Below, piece by piece: positions 47,519-56,897 of a DNA stretch of 64,000 nucleotides. The notes beneath the pieces were generated by a model that saw only the letters and a program-made list of their open reading frames with translations, was not told where the DNA came from and did no database searches. Position 1 is the first letter of the stretch; each line of letters opens with the position of its first letter. The translations under genes and the position numbers were made by a program. Source of the stretch: Xestospongia muta (Eukaryota; Porifera; Demospongiae; Haplosclerida; Petrosiidae). The stretch is from contig OY848919.1 of assembly GCA_963693285.1 (NCBI GenBank), positions 186,001-250,000 on the forward strand, written 5' to 3'.

Positions 47519-48061
47519 TTATGTGTTTCTTGCAACTGCTGCACCAACGACTGATCCAATGACATATCCAACAAAGATTCCAAGTCCAGTACCAACTACT
47601 GGTACAACTGACCCAATAGCTGCACCAGTTACTACACCAGCTACTGCACCAACTAGTGGTTCACGATGTGGGTTCATAATATTGTCAAAAGATTGACATG
47701 TTTGGTTAATGAGATCTTGTCCTGTGATTTGTCCTAGACAACATCGAACACAATTTAATCCAAAGACCACAACAGATTTAAAACACTTCACGTTCAATTC
47801 TACACCAGCCGCTGCACATTTCATAATCTCAGATTCCAACATCATATAGAAAGCATCTTTGGTCTTTTCAAAAGCCCACTCCGTACCTTGACGTACATTG
47901 CTAAGAAAGGTTATCACATGTTCTATCACCTGTTGAGTAATCTGTACTCCTGAATCAATCAACTGTCTGAGGACTTCTTTAGCTGCATCTCTTATTGAAA
48001 CACTATAATTCTCTCCAACAATCTCAACAATTAAATTACCAATAGCATTTAAGATATCCAT
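47519..48061 (-). CDS. Glycine-zipper protein, long form, subfamily A
   Basis: Single-exon, 180 residues, intact. Residues 1-85 form amphipathic helices (MDILNAIGNLIVEIVGENYS; AAKEVLRQLIDSGVQITQQV); about 95-120 is a Cys-rich hydrophobic segment (VVVFGLNCVRCCLGQITG); then FDNIMNPHREPLVGAVAG and a double glycine zipper to the C-terminal ARNT. Glycine zippers pack transmembrane helices and occur in membrane-inserting proteins; that is the only functional hint. No signal peptide. The segment around ESEIMKCAAAGVELNVKCF replaces the ESAKATAGFIGR region of its paralogue at 53371. It lies tail to tail with the WBP4 pseudogene. Confidence 0.7.
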   Translation of the reverse strand: MDILNAIGNLIVEIVGENYSVSIRDAAKEVLRQLIDSGVQITQQVIEHVITFLSNVRQGTEWAFEKTKDAFYMMLESEIMKCAAAGVELNVKCFKSVVVFGLNCVRCCLGQITGQDLINQTCQSFDNIMNPHREPLVGAVAGVVTGAAIGSVVPVVGTGLGIFVGYVIGSVVGAAVARNT

Positions 48062-48069
48062 GTTGCTCT

Positions 48070-48340
48070 AAATACAATCTCCTTCTCTTTATCTTAATTT
48101 ATACCAGTGACAAACAAAAGGTAGTTTCCCTAGGACAGTCCCTGTGTTGAACAAGCTGTCATCTTGTCTTGTTTATTACTGATGTTGATGTCATGTTACT
48201 ATATATAGTAACAATCGTTATTGTTACTAAATTGCGCTGACTCTTTTGACATTTAATCATATATGTGAGTTAAGGGTGGCACCATTACCACATTAGAGTC
48301 TACTGAAGATAATGATTATATTGACATATTGCTGTTATTA
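48070..48340 (-). promoter_or_regulatory. Conserved upstream block of subfamily A genes
   Basis: The region with ggtagtttccctaggacagt, an 18-bp palindrome (48195-48212) and ctgactcttttgacattta is shared with 42640-42810 and, inverted, 53110-53345 and 37560-37720. Confidence 0.6.
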
Positions 48341-48519
48341 AATTATATGTAATATCAGGAGCGCATGAGCAACGCTCATGTGCTCTTGGTAATATATATA
48401 TTATTTATATTATTTAATTGTTCAAATGAAATAATTGAAATATCAATCAACTTCTCAAAATTATTATTCCTATAACTACTATTAACTAATATAATAGTTA
48501 GTTCTCAAGACAAGTATCT

Positions 48520-48738
48520 TTAATTATGTCCTCTTCTATCAATTGATCTGGCCACTGCAACTCCAACAAATGATCCAACAATAAATCCAGCTACTCCACC
48601 AGCAGTCATGCCCACTTTAGATATGTAGTGACCAACAACCAGTCCTATAGCAGTACCAATAACTGCACCAAGTAATGGTTTAGCTGATGGATTCATTATA
48701 TTATCAACTGGTTTCTTGTCTTCTCTTCTGTTCTCCAT
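48520..48738 (-). CDS. Short glycine-zipper protein
   Basis: 72 residues, start MENRREDKKPVDNIMNPSAK. Paralogue of 37216-37434 with an intact frame; the GAVIGTAIGLVVG and GFIVGSFVGVAVARS segments form the zipper. Its flanks (ttttacagttagggtggtac) are also conserved. Confidence 0.6.
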   Translation of the reverse strand: MENRREDKKPVDNIMNPSAKPLLGAVIGTAIGLVVGHYISKVGMTAGGVAGFIVGSFVGVAVARSIDRRGHN

Positions 48739-49198
48739 AACTCTACAATCTCTAAGGTAAAGATTATTATCTGGGACTTCCCCCTGACAACCAGTACCAC
48801 CCTAACTGTAAAATTATTTATATGAATAATTAATATGTAATATATCATTATTTGTCCTAAGTATGACGTTAAACTGGTTGGTTGTTCTGTTTACTTTTGA
48901 ACATTAGCTATTCATTAGCTACTATTGTAACTCTACCAATAGTCAGAGTTTGATTGGTAGTAAACATGTTTTTGTTATTTTAATATTCTCTAGTAGTGTA
49001 TTACATCATACTTGTTATTCCTTAGTTTTTGCTTACCTAGTTTTTTGTTATAAATTTACTGCTTTTAGTTGGTTTCTTTAGTGTATTGCCTCTCAAGTAA
49101 TTTTGAGTTTTTGTTTTAATATATAAAAAATAAAATAATACTATATATAGTAACAGCTAGTATTAGGGTAATGTTACTATATGTAAAATAGTAGCATA

Positions 49199-49708
49199 TC
49201 ATAATACAGTACCAACTCCTGGTATAGGTACCAAAAATGTACCAATAATTCCTCCAATTGCTGCACCAGCTCCTGCAGCAATTAGTGGTTTAGAAGATAC
49301 ATTCCTCTCTTGACTCATAATGTTGACAATGGATGTTGTTGTTTGTAAAAAAAACTCAGTTCCAGAAATATTTCCAATAGCATAACAGACAATGTTGACT
49401 CCAAGACATACAACAGATTCCACAAACTTGCCAATAAAATTTGCAGTATGCATGTTTTGCTGACTCCCACAGATTATGGACAGCAGCTCTGGTTTGGTTA
49501 AATACTTGTTCTGTACCTTGTTGTACTAATCCAAGAAGACTGATCAGTTTGTCTAACAACCACTGACCAACATGTATTCCCATATCAATTATTTTTTTAA
49601 GAGCTCTCTGGCTATATCCATCATGTCTATAAGGGCACAATATGCTGGATCCACCCTCTCTTTGAGAGACATCATGATATAATTAAGAAAACTTTTTTTG
49701 TAATCCAT
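49199..49708 (-). pseudogene. Glycine-zipper gene, subfamily B, inverted copy
   Basis: Inverted copy of 38936-39444, with the same lesions: an early stop in the N-terminus, the +4 shift after WESAK and the stop after GVGTVL. It is part of an inverted copy of the 1350-bp unit (about 48860-49750). Confidence 0.8.
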
Positions 49709-49755
49709 CTTGCACCTTTATCTCCTTTGTGTAGATAATGTGGATGGTGCGTTAG

Positions 49756-49935
49756 TATACAGGTTACATGTAGAAAAATTAGTGTAATGTAAAAGTAAAC
49801 GTAACACTGTTTTTACTACTAATGCACTACAGCTGCATAAACAGTGTTATATTTACTATCACATCATATTAAGTTTATTACATGTAACCTATATAACAAT
49901 ATATTAGTTAAATCAACAAATCAATTTTTACAGTG
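49756..49935. mobile_element. Foldback MITE, truncated
   Basis: Left end missing; the rest matches 40488-40730, ending tttttacagtg. Confidence 0.75.
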
Positions 49936-49995
49936 TGCTACATGACAACAGACATTAGAGGACTTTCTTTCTGTTTAATTTGTTGTCTCTTGAAG

Positions 49996-50172
49996 ATGAC
50001 TTCACCATCTGGAGAAGAGTTGACAAACGAATTTGATTGTCCTCTAATGGAATTGGAAGACAAACTTGAAACAGTTCTCTCTTCATCAAGAATTTATTGC
50101 ATTGTCAAAATACTAACTGAATGTACTGAAATAAGTACCTTCAGTACAGAACTACAGACAATAGAAAGATAA
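49996..50172 (+). CDS. Possible small protein, unknown
   Basis: Open frame of 58 residues from MTSPSGEELTNEFDCPLMEL, acidic and predicted helical, with codon use that looks coding. Not recognised. It could be the remnant of an exon. No paralogue in the window. Confidence 0.25.
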   Translation: MTSPSGEELTNEFDCPLMELEDKLETVLSSSRIYCIVKILTECTEISTFSTELQTIER

Positions 50173-50623
50173 CAAATTCCTAGGTTGGCATTAATTTATG
50201 ATCATGACAATTCTAACAACATTTATTCATTAAATATATATGCTATGAAAAAATAAATTTAGTTATAATAACTATATTAAGCAAAATAAAATGATTATAA
50301 ATAGTTTCTAGATACAGCGTGTTTCTACTGTGGTAGTTTCTTTCCTAATAATTATATCAACGAAAACATGTTATGAATTCTTGATAGAAACATGCACGTA
50401 TTGATATCGTTAAGCGTCAAAGTAACGTTCTATTATTTACACTGTGAATACGCAAGCCCGTTTTGACCCGTGTTACGCTATGAAAACATTCACCGTATAT
50501 TAGGTACTAATAGGTAGTTTCCCTGGTAAAGCACCCGTATTAGTCTGTTATATATAATTGGCTAACGTAATGTTTGTAATCTAGTAGCTGGTCACGATTA
50601 TAGGAGAGCTGTAAGTAAGTAAG
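50173..50623 (+). promoter_or_regulatory. Upstream region of the 50624 gene
   Basis: No gene seen. It contains gtagtttccctggtaaagca at 50515, a motif shared with other family promoters (48125, 37690). Confidence 0.45.
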
Positions 50624-51343
50624 ATGGAGTTTGAAGATGTTTGTTCAAGGGCTCTTGTTACAATTGCTAACTTGCTTATTGATATTGTTGGAAATAGATT
50701 TGGTATTTCCGACCAGTCAAAAAAATTAGCTAAAGATGTTGTTAAACTATTAATTGAGAATGGAATCAAAATTACTGGATGGCTACTGAAAAAATTGGGT
50801 GATCTTATAAGCGAAAAATACCCATCTATTGAACAAGCTTATACAAAAGTCAAAGCTATTGTCAAAAAAGCCCTTGATGCTGATGAGTGTGTAAAACCTA
50901 CTGGATTTATTGGTAGTGTACTTGGTGAAGTTGTGACATTCATTGGATACAACTGTATTTGTTTTTGCAGCGGAAGTATCTCAGGAAATGAGCTCATATC
51001 TCAAACACACCAATCTGTTAATAAACTATCAGCTGAACCCATTGTCGGTGCAGTTGATGGAGCAGGAGTTGGTGGTGTAGCTGGTAGTGTAGCTGGTGGT
51101 GTAGTTGGTGGTGTAGCTGGTGGCGTAGCTGGTGGTGTAGCTGGTGGTGTAGCTGGTGCTGGTGGTGTTGCAGCTGGTATAACAGCTGGTATAGTAGCTG
51201 GTGCAACATTTGGGTCTGTCATACCTGTAGCTGGTACAATAATTGGTGGTGTAGTTGGTGGTTTAGGGGGAGGTTTGGGAGGAGTCATTGTTGGATCGGT
51301 CATTGGTATAGCATTTGCAAGAAAAAAGAAAAAAAACAATTAA
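50624..51343 (+). CDS. Glycine-zipper protein with expanded VAGG repeats
   Basis: Single exon, 239 residues, intact. N-terminal amphipathic helices (SRALVTIANLLIDIVGNRFG; KDVVKLLIENGIKITGWLLK), a Cys-containing hydrophobic segment (VVTFIGYNCICFCSGSISG), NKLSAEPIVGAV, and then an unusually long glycine zipper with about eight consecutive GGVA/VAGG units, a second zipper and a strongly basic end (ARKKKKNN). The repeat is encoded by a 12-bp minisatellite (about 51066-51165). A decayed paralogue lies at 37640-37950. It is the most diverged intact long form; function unknown, probably membrane-associated. Confidence 0.75.
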   Translation: MEFEDVCSRALVTIANLLIDIVGNRFGISDQSKKLAKDVVKLLIENGIKITGWLLKKLGDLISEKYPSIEQAYTKVKAIVKKALDADECVKPTGFIGSVLGEVVTFIGYNCICFCSGSISGNELISQTHQSVNKLSAEPIVGAVDGAGVGGVAGSVAGGVVGGVAGGVAGGVAGGVAGAGGVAAGITAGIVAGATFGSVIPVAGTIIGGVVGGLGGGLGGVIVGSVIGIAFARKKKKNN

Positions 51344-51770
51344 TGTTGTGACTTGTTTATTTCATTGACAGTTATTTAACATAATTGTTGTATTTGTTTA
51401 CTTAGTTAATAGTTACTGTGATACTAAATTGTTTTAATATTATAATCTTTAAAAATGAAAATAAAAACATTAATATATAAAAGACAGTAGAACATAATAA
51501 ACCATATTAGTGTAGCTCCTGGTCTACAACATATAATAATGTACATTATTACTAACAATAATACACAGTACTAGTTCAACCAGCCAACTAACCAGTTGTT
51601 GTAACCAGGTAATATAAATGTTTTATATAATATTTATTTTGGGTGGTCTAGATCTCCCTGCTAAACAAGCAGTCTTAAGTCTATTCAGTTAAAATCATAA
51701 CTCAATGTAAACAAAGAAGACTAGAAAATGTTACAATCAAAGAGGTGACAGAGAAGAGATAAAGGTGTAA
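51344..51770. other. Spacer, duplicated at 51950-52210
   Basis: No gene. 51500-51780 is repeated at about 51950-52215 (accagccaactaaccagt, gggtggtctagatctccct), so this stretch duplicated in tandem with the start of the next fragment. Confidence 0.7.
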
Positions 51771-51850
51771 GATTGTGGAGTCTTTTGTATGCCTTGGAGT
51801 CAACATTGTCTACTATGCAATTGGAAATATTTCTGGAGCCCAGTTAGTGT
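51771..51850 (+). pseudogene. Glycine-zipper gene fragment
   Basis: Internal piece (VESFVCLGVNIVYYAIGNIS) without start or end; the duplicate of 52215-52290. Confidence 0.75.
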
Positions 51851-52217
51851 TGCATCTTCAGTCATTACTATATATAGTAACATTACTCTTCAATTGCTGT
51901 TTGTAACATTACCTTATAATGGTTGTTATTATATATAGCAAGATTACCCATACTTGTGTAGTTCCTGGTCTACACAACATATCATAATGTGTACATTATT
52001 ACTAACGACATAGTACTAGTTCAACCAGCCAACTAACCAGTGGTTGTAACCAAGCAATATAAATGTTGTATATAATATTTATTTTGGGTGGTCTAGATCT
52101 CCCTAATAAACAAGCAGACTCAAGTCTATTCAGTTAAAGTCATAACCCAATGTAAACAAAGAAGACTAGAAAAAAATTACAATCAAAGAGGTGACACAGA
52201 AGAGATAAAGGTGTAAG

Positions 52218-52511
52218 ATTGTGGAGTCTATTGTAGGTCTTGGAGTCAACATTGTCTACTATGTAATTGGAAATATTTCTGGAGCCCAGTTAGTGTTGCA
52301 AAGAACAACATCCATTGTCAATGTTATGAGTCTAGAGAAGAATGCATCTTCTAAACCGTTAATTACTACAGGAGTTGGTGCAGCAATTGGCGAAATTATT
52401 TATACATTTTTTGTACCTGTACCAGGAGTTGGTACTGTATTAGGATATGCTGCAGGAGGATTTGTTGCTGGATCATTTTTGGGTGTATTAGCTACCTCAA
52501 GAAATACATAA
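52218..52511 (+). pseudogene. Glycine-zipper gene, subfamily B, 5'-truncated
   Basis: Encodes only from VESIVGLGVNIVYYVIGNIS through the glycine zipper to ATSRNT. The promoter-like agataaaggtgtaag now sits directly before the hydrophobic segment, as if the N-terminal helices had been deleted. An in-frame ATG at 52221 would give a 96-residue protein, so expression is possible. Confidence 0.6.
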
Positions 52512-52738
52512 AATGAAAATGAAAAAACTTAAGTGCTAAAAACTGATTAATTTCATATCATATTTTAACTATTATACAATATTGTAAATATACTGTCATT
52601 GATGTGTTTGTAATAAATAAAATATTACATATTAATTATTCATATAAATCTTTAATTATATAATTTTACAGTTAGGGTGGTACTTGTTGTCAGGGGGAAG
52701 TCCCAGATAATAATCTTTATCCTAGTGATTGTAGAGTC

Positions 52739-52945
52739 ATGGAGAACAGAAAAGATGACAAGAGATCAGTTGATAATATAATGAATCCATCAGCTAAGCC
52801 ATTACTCGGTGCAGTTATTGGTACTGTTATAGGAGTGGTTGTTGGTTACTACATATCTAAAGTGGGCATGACTGCTGGAGGACTAGGTGGATTTATTGTT
52901 GGAGTTGTAGTGACTAGATTGATTGATAGAAGAGGACATAATTAA
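52739..52945 (+). CDS. Short glycine-zipper protein
   Basis: 68 residues, MENRKDDKRSVDNIMNPSAK. Paralogue of 37216-37434 with a small in-frame deletion in the second zipper (GGLGGFIVGVVV). It follows the truncated long form as in the other two loci. Confidence 0.6.
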   Translation: MENRKDDKRSVDNIMNPSAKPLLGAVIGTVIGVVVGYYISKVGMTAGGLGGFIVGVVVTRLIDRRGHN

Positions 52946-53370
52946 AGAGACTTAGAAGTAACCATTATATTTAGTAGTGGTTACAAGAATAATAATTCTG
53001 ATAAGTTGATTAAATATTTCTGTTATTTCATTTGATGAACTAAATTATATATATATATATGTTACATATATAATCTTCAAAAATTAAAAAATAACAATAT
53101 ATCAAACTAATTGTTATCTTCATCAGTAGACTCTAATATGGTAATGGGTGCTATCCTTAGTCACATATTAGAATAAATGTCAAAAGAGTCGGTGCAATTA
53201 GTAACAATAATGATTGTTACTATATATAGTAATATGACACCAACATAAGTAATAGACAAGACAAGATGACACCTTGTTCAACACAGGGAAGGGACTATCC
53301 TAGGAAAACTATCTTTGTTTGTCACTGTTATAAATTAAGATAAAGAGAAGAAGATTGTATTTAGAACAAG

Positions 53371-53904
53371 ATGGATCTCATAGATGCTATTGCTAATTTA
53401 ATTGTTGAGATTGTTGGAGACAAATATAATGTTTCAATAAAAACAAAGGATGCAGCTAGAGAAGTTCTCAAACAGTTGATTGATTCAGGAGTACAGATTA
53501 CTGAACAGGTGGTAGAACGAGTGATAACTTTTCTTAGCAATGTACGTCAAGGTACTGTGTGGGCTTATAAAAAGACCAAAGAAGCTGTCTATGAGATGTG
53601 GGAGTCTGCAAAAGCTACTGCAGGATTTATTGGTAGATTAATTGAGTCTATTGTGGTCTTTGGAGTCAATTGTGTTCTGTTTTGTATCGGACGAATCACA
53701 GGAAAAGCTCTTATTGACCGAACACGTCGATCTGTTGACAATATTATGAACCCAAGTAGCACACCATTAGTTGGTGCAGTAGGTGGTGCAGTAACTGGTG
53801 CAGCTATTGGGTCAGCTGTACCAGGAATTGGTACTGCTGTCGGAGGCTTCGCTGGATTTATCATTGGATCATTCGCTGGTGTGTTAGTTGCAAGAAACAC
53901 ATAA
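53371..53904 (+). CDS. Glycine-zipper protein, long form, subfamily A
   Basis: Single exon, 177 residues, intact; best reference member. Residues 1-85: helices MDLIDAIANLIVEIVGDKYN, AAREVLKQLIDSGVQITEQV, VRQGTVWAYKKTKEAVYEMW. Residues about 88-115: ATAGFIGRLIESIVVFGVNC, hydrophobic. Then RRSVDNIMNPSSTPLVGAVG and zipper helices GGAVTGAAIGSAVPGIGTAV and GGFAGFIIGSFAGVLVARNT. Upstream block with a near-palindrome (53216-53233) shared with 48070-48340. Tail to tail with intact WBP4 (stop codons about 220 bp apart). No signal peptide; likely acts at an intracellular membrane (inferred). Confidence 0.75.
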   Translation: MDLIDAIANLIVEIVGDKYNVSIKTKDAAREVLKQLIDSGVQITEQVVERVITFLSNVRQGTVWAYKKTKEAVYEMWESAKATAGFIGRLIESIVVFGVNCVLFCIGRITGKALIDRTRRSVDNIMNPSSTPLVGAVGGAVTGAAIGSAVPGIGTAVGGFAGFIIGSFAGVLVARNT

Positions 53905-54121
53905 GTTTGAATGACCTACTACGTAACAATAATGACATTAAATTGATTTTGTTGTATTATTGTGTTTACATGTAGTTTCAGTTTAATAATACCACTTTAC
54001 ACGATAAAGTAATAGTTCATTCGATATTAACAGTTTATTACAAATATTATTGGATAGTTATAATAAAATACAAGGAATGTAATATAGTTTAGTATATTTG
54101 TCATAATATTAACTATTATAG

Positions 54122-55689
54122 TTACCAGTCACTAGATCTTTGTTTAATATTACTTCTACCAGCAGTTTTCTTCTTAAAACTAAATCCTTTAAATTGACCA
54201 GGGGCTACCTCCTCGTTTAATGTGGGAGCAGTTCCACTAGATAATGTCTTTTCTTTAAATGAATAATCATCTTTTATCTTATCATCATCATCATCATCAT
54301 CAGATGATATAGGGTCTTCCTCTTGTACTGGAACATCATCTGTAGTCTCTTCTACTTGTGCTGGTACATTCTGAGGTCTACACAATAAAATATTAGTGAT
54401 GTTACTATAAATAGTAAAATTAACTCTAATATTGTTACTATATATAGTAACATCAACTGTACTATTATTTTCTTAGTAACATCATTATATATAGTAATTA
54501 CACATTGTCCTTCAGTCATTACCATATATAGTAATATCACTCTTCAATTGCTCTTTGCAACATTACCCTATAATGGTTGTTATTATATATAGTAACATTA
54601 CTATTACTAGTTGTTACTATATATAGTATCATTACCTGACAGTTATAGTAGTCCATGAACCATAAGGATGACCTCGCTTAGCAGGGGGTGGGTCATCATC
54701 ATTATCATCGTCATCATTAGTGTATGTGGGTGTTAAAAGTGGTCGGCTACTTAGCTCCTCCTTCTCATTAAGATATTTTAACCATTGATCTTGTATACTA
54801 TCTTCTATTGGTTCAGTGGGTGTGGTCAATGGAACAATGGCTCCTTTAGCATTTCTTTTATATGTACCAAATGTGGATACCATAGCAATAGGCCCAGTAG
54901 TGGTGGGTGTGGCTTTGAAATCAGGAGGACACTCCCATTGAGAAACTATATAATTGGTAATAACATGAAAAAGGTCAAAAGTCACTCACATACCTCCAGT
55001 GAGGACATTATAGTAATATTTGTTTCCATCAGGTGAACTCAGTTGTTGCCATGGCGATGGTGGAGGAGGAGGAACTGGACCCTATCATTATAAAACAATT
55101 AATTAACTATTAATAACATTTAACTGACCTTACTACGAGGAGGTGCTAAATGTTGAAGACCACTCCCACCTTTAATTGGCTCAGTTGGTCTTGTCATCGC
55201 TTGTTTAACTTTTTTAAGAGAAGCTTGTTTTGGAGTTAATCCTTTCTTATCTTGTTGATATGCCGCCAATGCTGCCTATAATATTAATATTAATAGTTAA
55301 TTAACCTGTATAGCCACACCCTCTCTATATGTTCCAGAGTATCTGATACTTTAGAGTCTTCTTGTTCTTTGATGGACGCTCTTTTACGAGTCTAAAAATA
55401 TCGTAAATATATTATCAAAATATTTATATATTTATAATCTTACTTCTCGTAACATTCTCTCAACATTACCTTTGTGTCGTCGACCTTTCTCATGCATCTC
55501 GACACTCTAACAAGTCATGTGATCTGGGATATATCATAGTTAATTGATCATGTGACTTACTATTTTGTTATCACCAAACCAACATTTACAAGCTTCACAA
55601 TAATGACGTGGATTAGACTTCCAGTAATCAGCCCTAGTATGTACATAGAGAGGAATTAGTGAAGTTTAATGTCTTGTTATAACTTACAT
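54122..55689 (-). CDS. WBP4: WW domain-binding protein 4 (FBP21), splicing factor
   Basis: Eight exons: 55689-55688, 55633-55561, 55506-55444, 55391-55320, 55275-55129, 55081-54994, 54945-54636, 54377-54122; 1011 nt, 336 residues. It begins MADYWKSNPRHYCEACKCWF, a matrin/U1-C type zinc finger whose His ligands lie in HEKGRRH; a helical linker (AAYQQDKKGL); one WW domain (PWQQLSSPDG...YYYNVLTG...QWECPPDF); then acidic runs and a conserved end, KGFSFKKKTAGRSNIKQRSSDW. Animal WBP4 has two WW domains; I see only one. It acts in the spliceosomal B complex. The start codon is divided by intron 1 (AT/G). Its promoter is shared with the exon at 55846. Confidence 0.92.
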
Positions 55690-55845
55690 TTCTAGGAGAG
55701 CACACCCTTCTCTATTATAACAGCACAAGTTTCTCTGAAGTATACGGAAATGTTTAGAAATTTATATAGAAACGTAATGGACAAAAATCTAATTACCCTA
55801 GTATTTCTCCGTATATTATATTACAACGTGTAGTCACATGACGAA

Positions 55846-55987
55846 ATGGACTTCGAGGCAAGGAAGAAAGTTGCTCAGAAACGGCTAAAGACAAGAGTGT
55901 GCAATAAAATGGCGTTTGTTATTATTGTATGTTTTTGTCTTGTGAATGTTACTTCAGGTCAAGAAGCACCCATTGAAGTAGTACTAG
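55846..55987 (+). CDS. Alternative first exon, signal peptide (FN3 receptor family)
   Basis: Open from ATG 55846 (MDFEARKKVAQKRLKTRVCN) with an internal ATG at 55909 that gives a standard signal peptide (MAFVIIVCFCLVNVTSG), ending EAPIEVVL in phase 1 at a GT donor. It is paralogous to 56898-57024 and in phase with the exon at 57893, so it may be an alternative first exon, or a gene that lost its other exons. Confidence 0.5.
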
Positions 55988-56039
55988 GTAGGTTTCACAT
56001 GCGTATTCTACTCACTGACTCAATTAATGCTATATAGCA

Positions 56040-56477
56040 TTAAGTTATTGGCTGCTAAGCCATTTAAAAGGTCATAGAACTACTTAAAAATGGGCTCCCA
56101 ATGGCAAATTAATTTTCATAGGGTGTGGTTTGGTATTTCCCATTAATTAAAGATGCTACCAGCAATATGATATTTGTTTACTACATGTTATTACAACCAC
56201 ATGTGAAGAATTGATATAAAGTTCCAACTTAGGGGCTATAAATATAACAGTAAAATGATATCAGGTGCTCAGAGGAAGAGGACATATGTTGTTTGAGAAT
56301 TGATTAATTAAGAACATAACTCATAGCATCCATTTAAAGGTGGAGCCCCAGGGACCTATCCCTTGTTGCTCCGCCCTCTTTTAGTAGTTCTGCTATTTAG
56401 TAGATAAGGTCATTTGACTATCACGCATATGAAGGCTCTATCATAGTTATTATAGATAGATTTGGTTAATAACTCTG
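56040..56477. other. Intron-like duplicated sequence
   Basis: No gene. Similar sequence (accacatgtgaagaattgat, caatatgatat) recurs near 57130-57240 and 57480-57580, showing a threefold tandem duplication of the first exon and its intron. Confidence 0.65.
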
Positions 56478-56820
56478 TTATGTCTTCTTGTTCTTTGATG
56501 GACGCTCTTTTACGAGTCTAAAAATATTGTAAATATATTATCAAAATATTTACATTTATAATCTTACTTCTCGTAACATTCTCTCAACATTACCTTTGTG
56601 TCGTCAACCTTTCTCATGCATCTTGACACTCTAACAAGTCATGTGATCTGGGATATATCATAGTTAATTGATCATGTGACTTACTATTTTGTTATCACCA
56701 AACCAATATTTACGAGCTTCACAATAATAACGTGGATTAGACTTCCAGTAATCACCCCTAGTATGTACATAGAGAGGAATTAGTGAAGTATAATGTCTTG
56801 TTATAACTTAATTTCTAGGA
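56478..56820 (-). pseudogene. WBP4 5' fragment
   Basis: Minus-strand copy of WBP4 exons 2-4, truncated inside exon 4. A CGA to TGA change in the zinc-finger exon (GRRH region) creates a stop. It came with the duplicated bidirectional promoter. Confidence 0.85.
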
Positions 56821-56897
56821 GACCACGCCCTTTTCTAATTATAAAAGAACACGTGGTCTCTTAAGTATATACGGCAACATTACCCCGTGGTTGCAAG

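Noticed and set aside
51001..51339. Minus-strand Pro/Thr-rich frame opposite the 50624 gene
   Set aside because: Mirror of the GGTGTAGCT repeat; the plus frame has family homologues.
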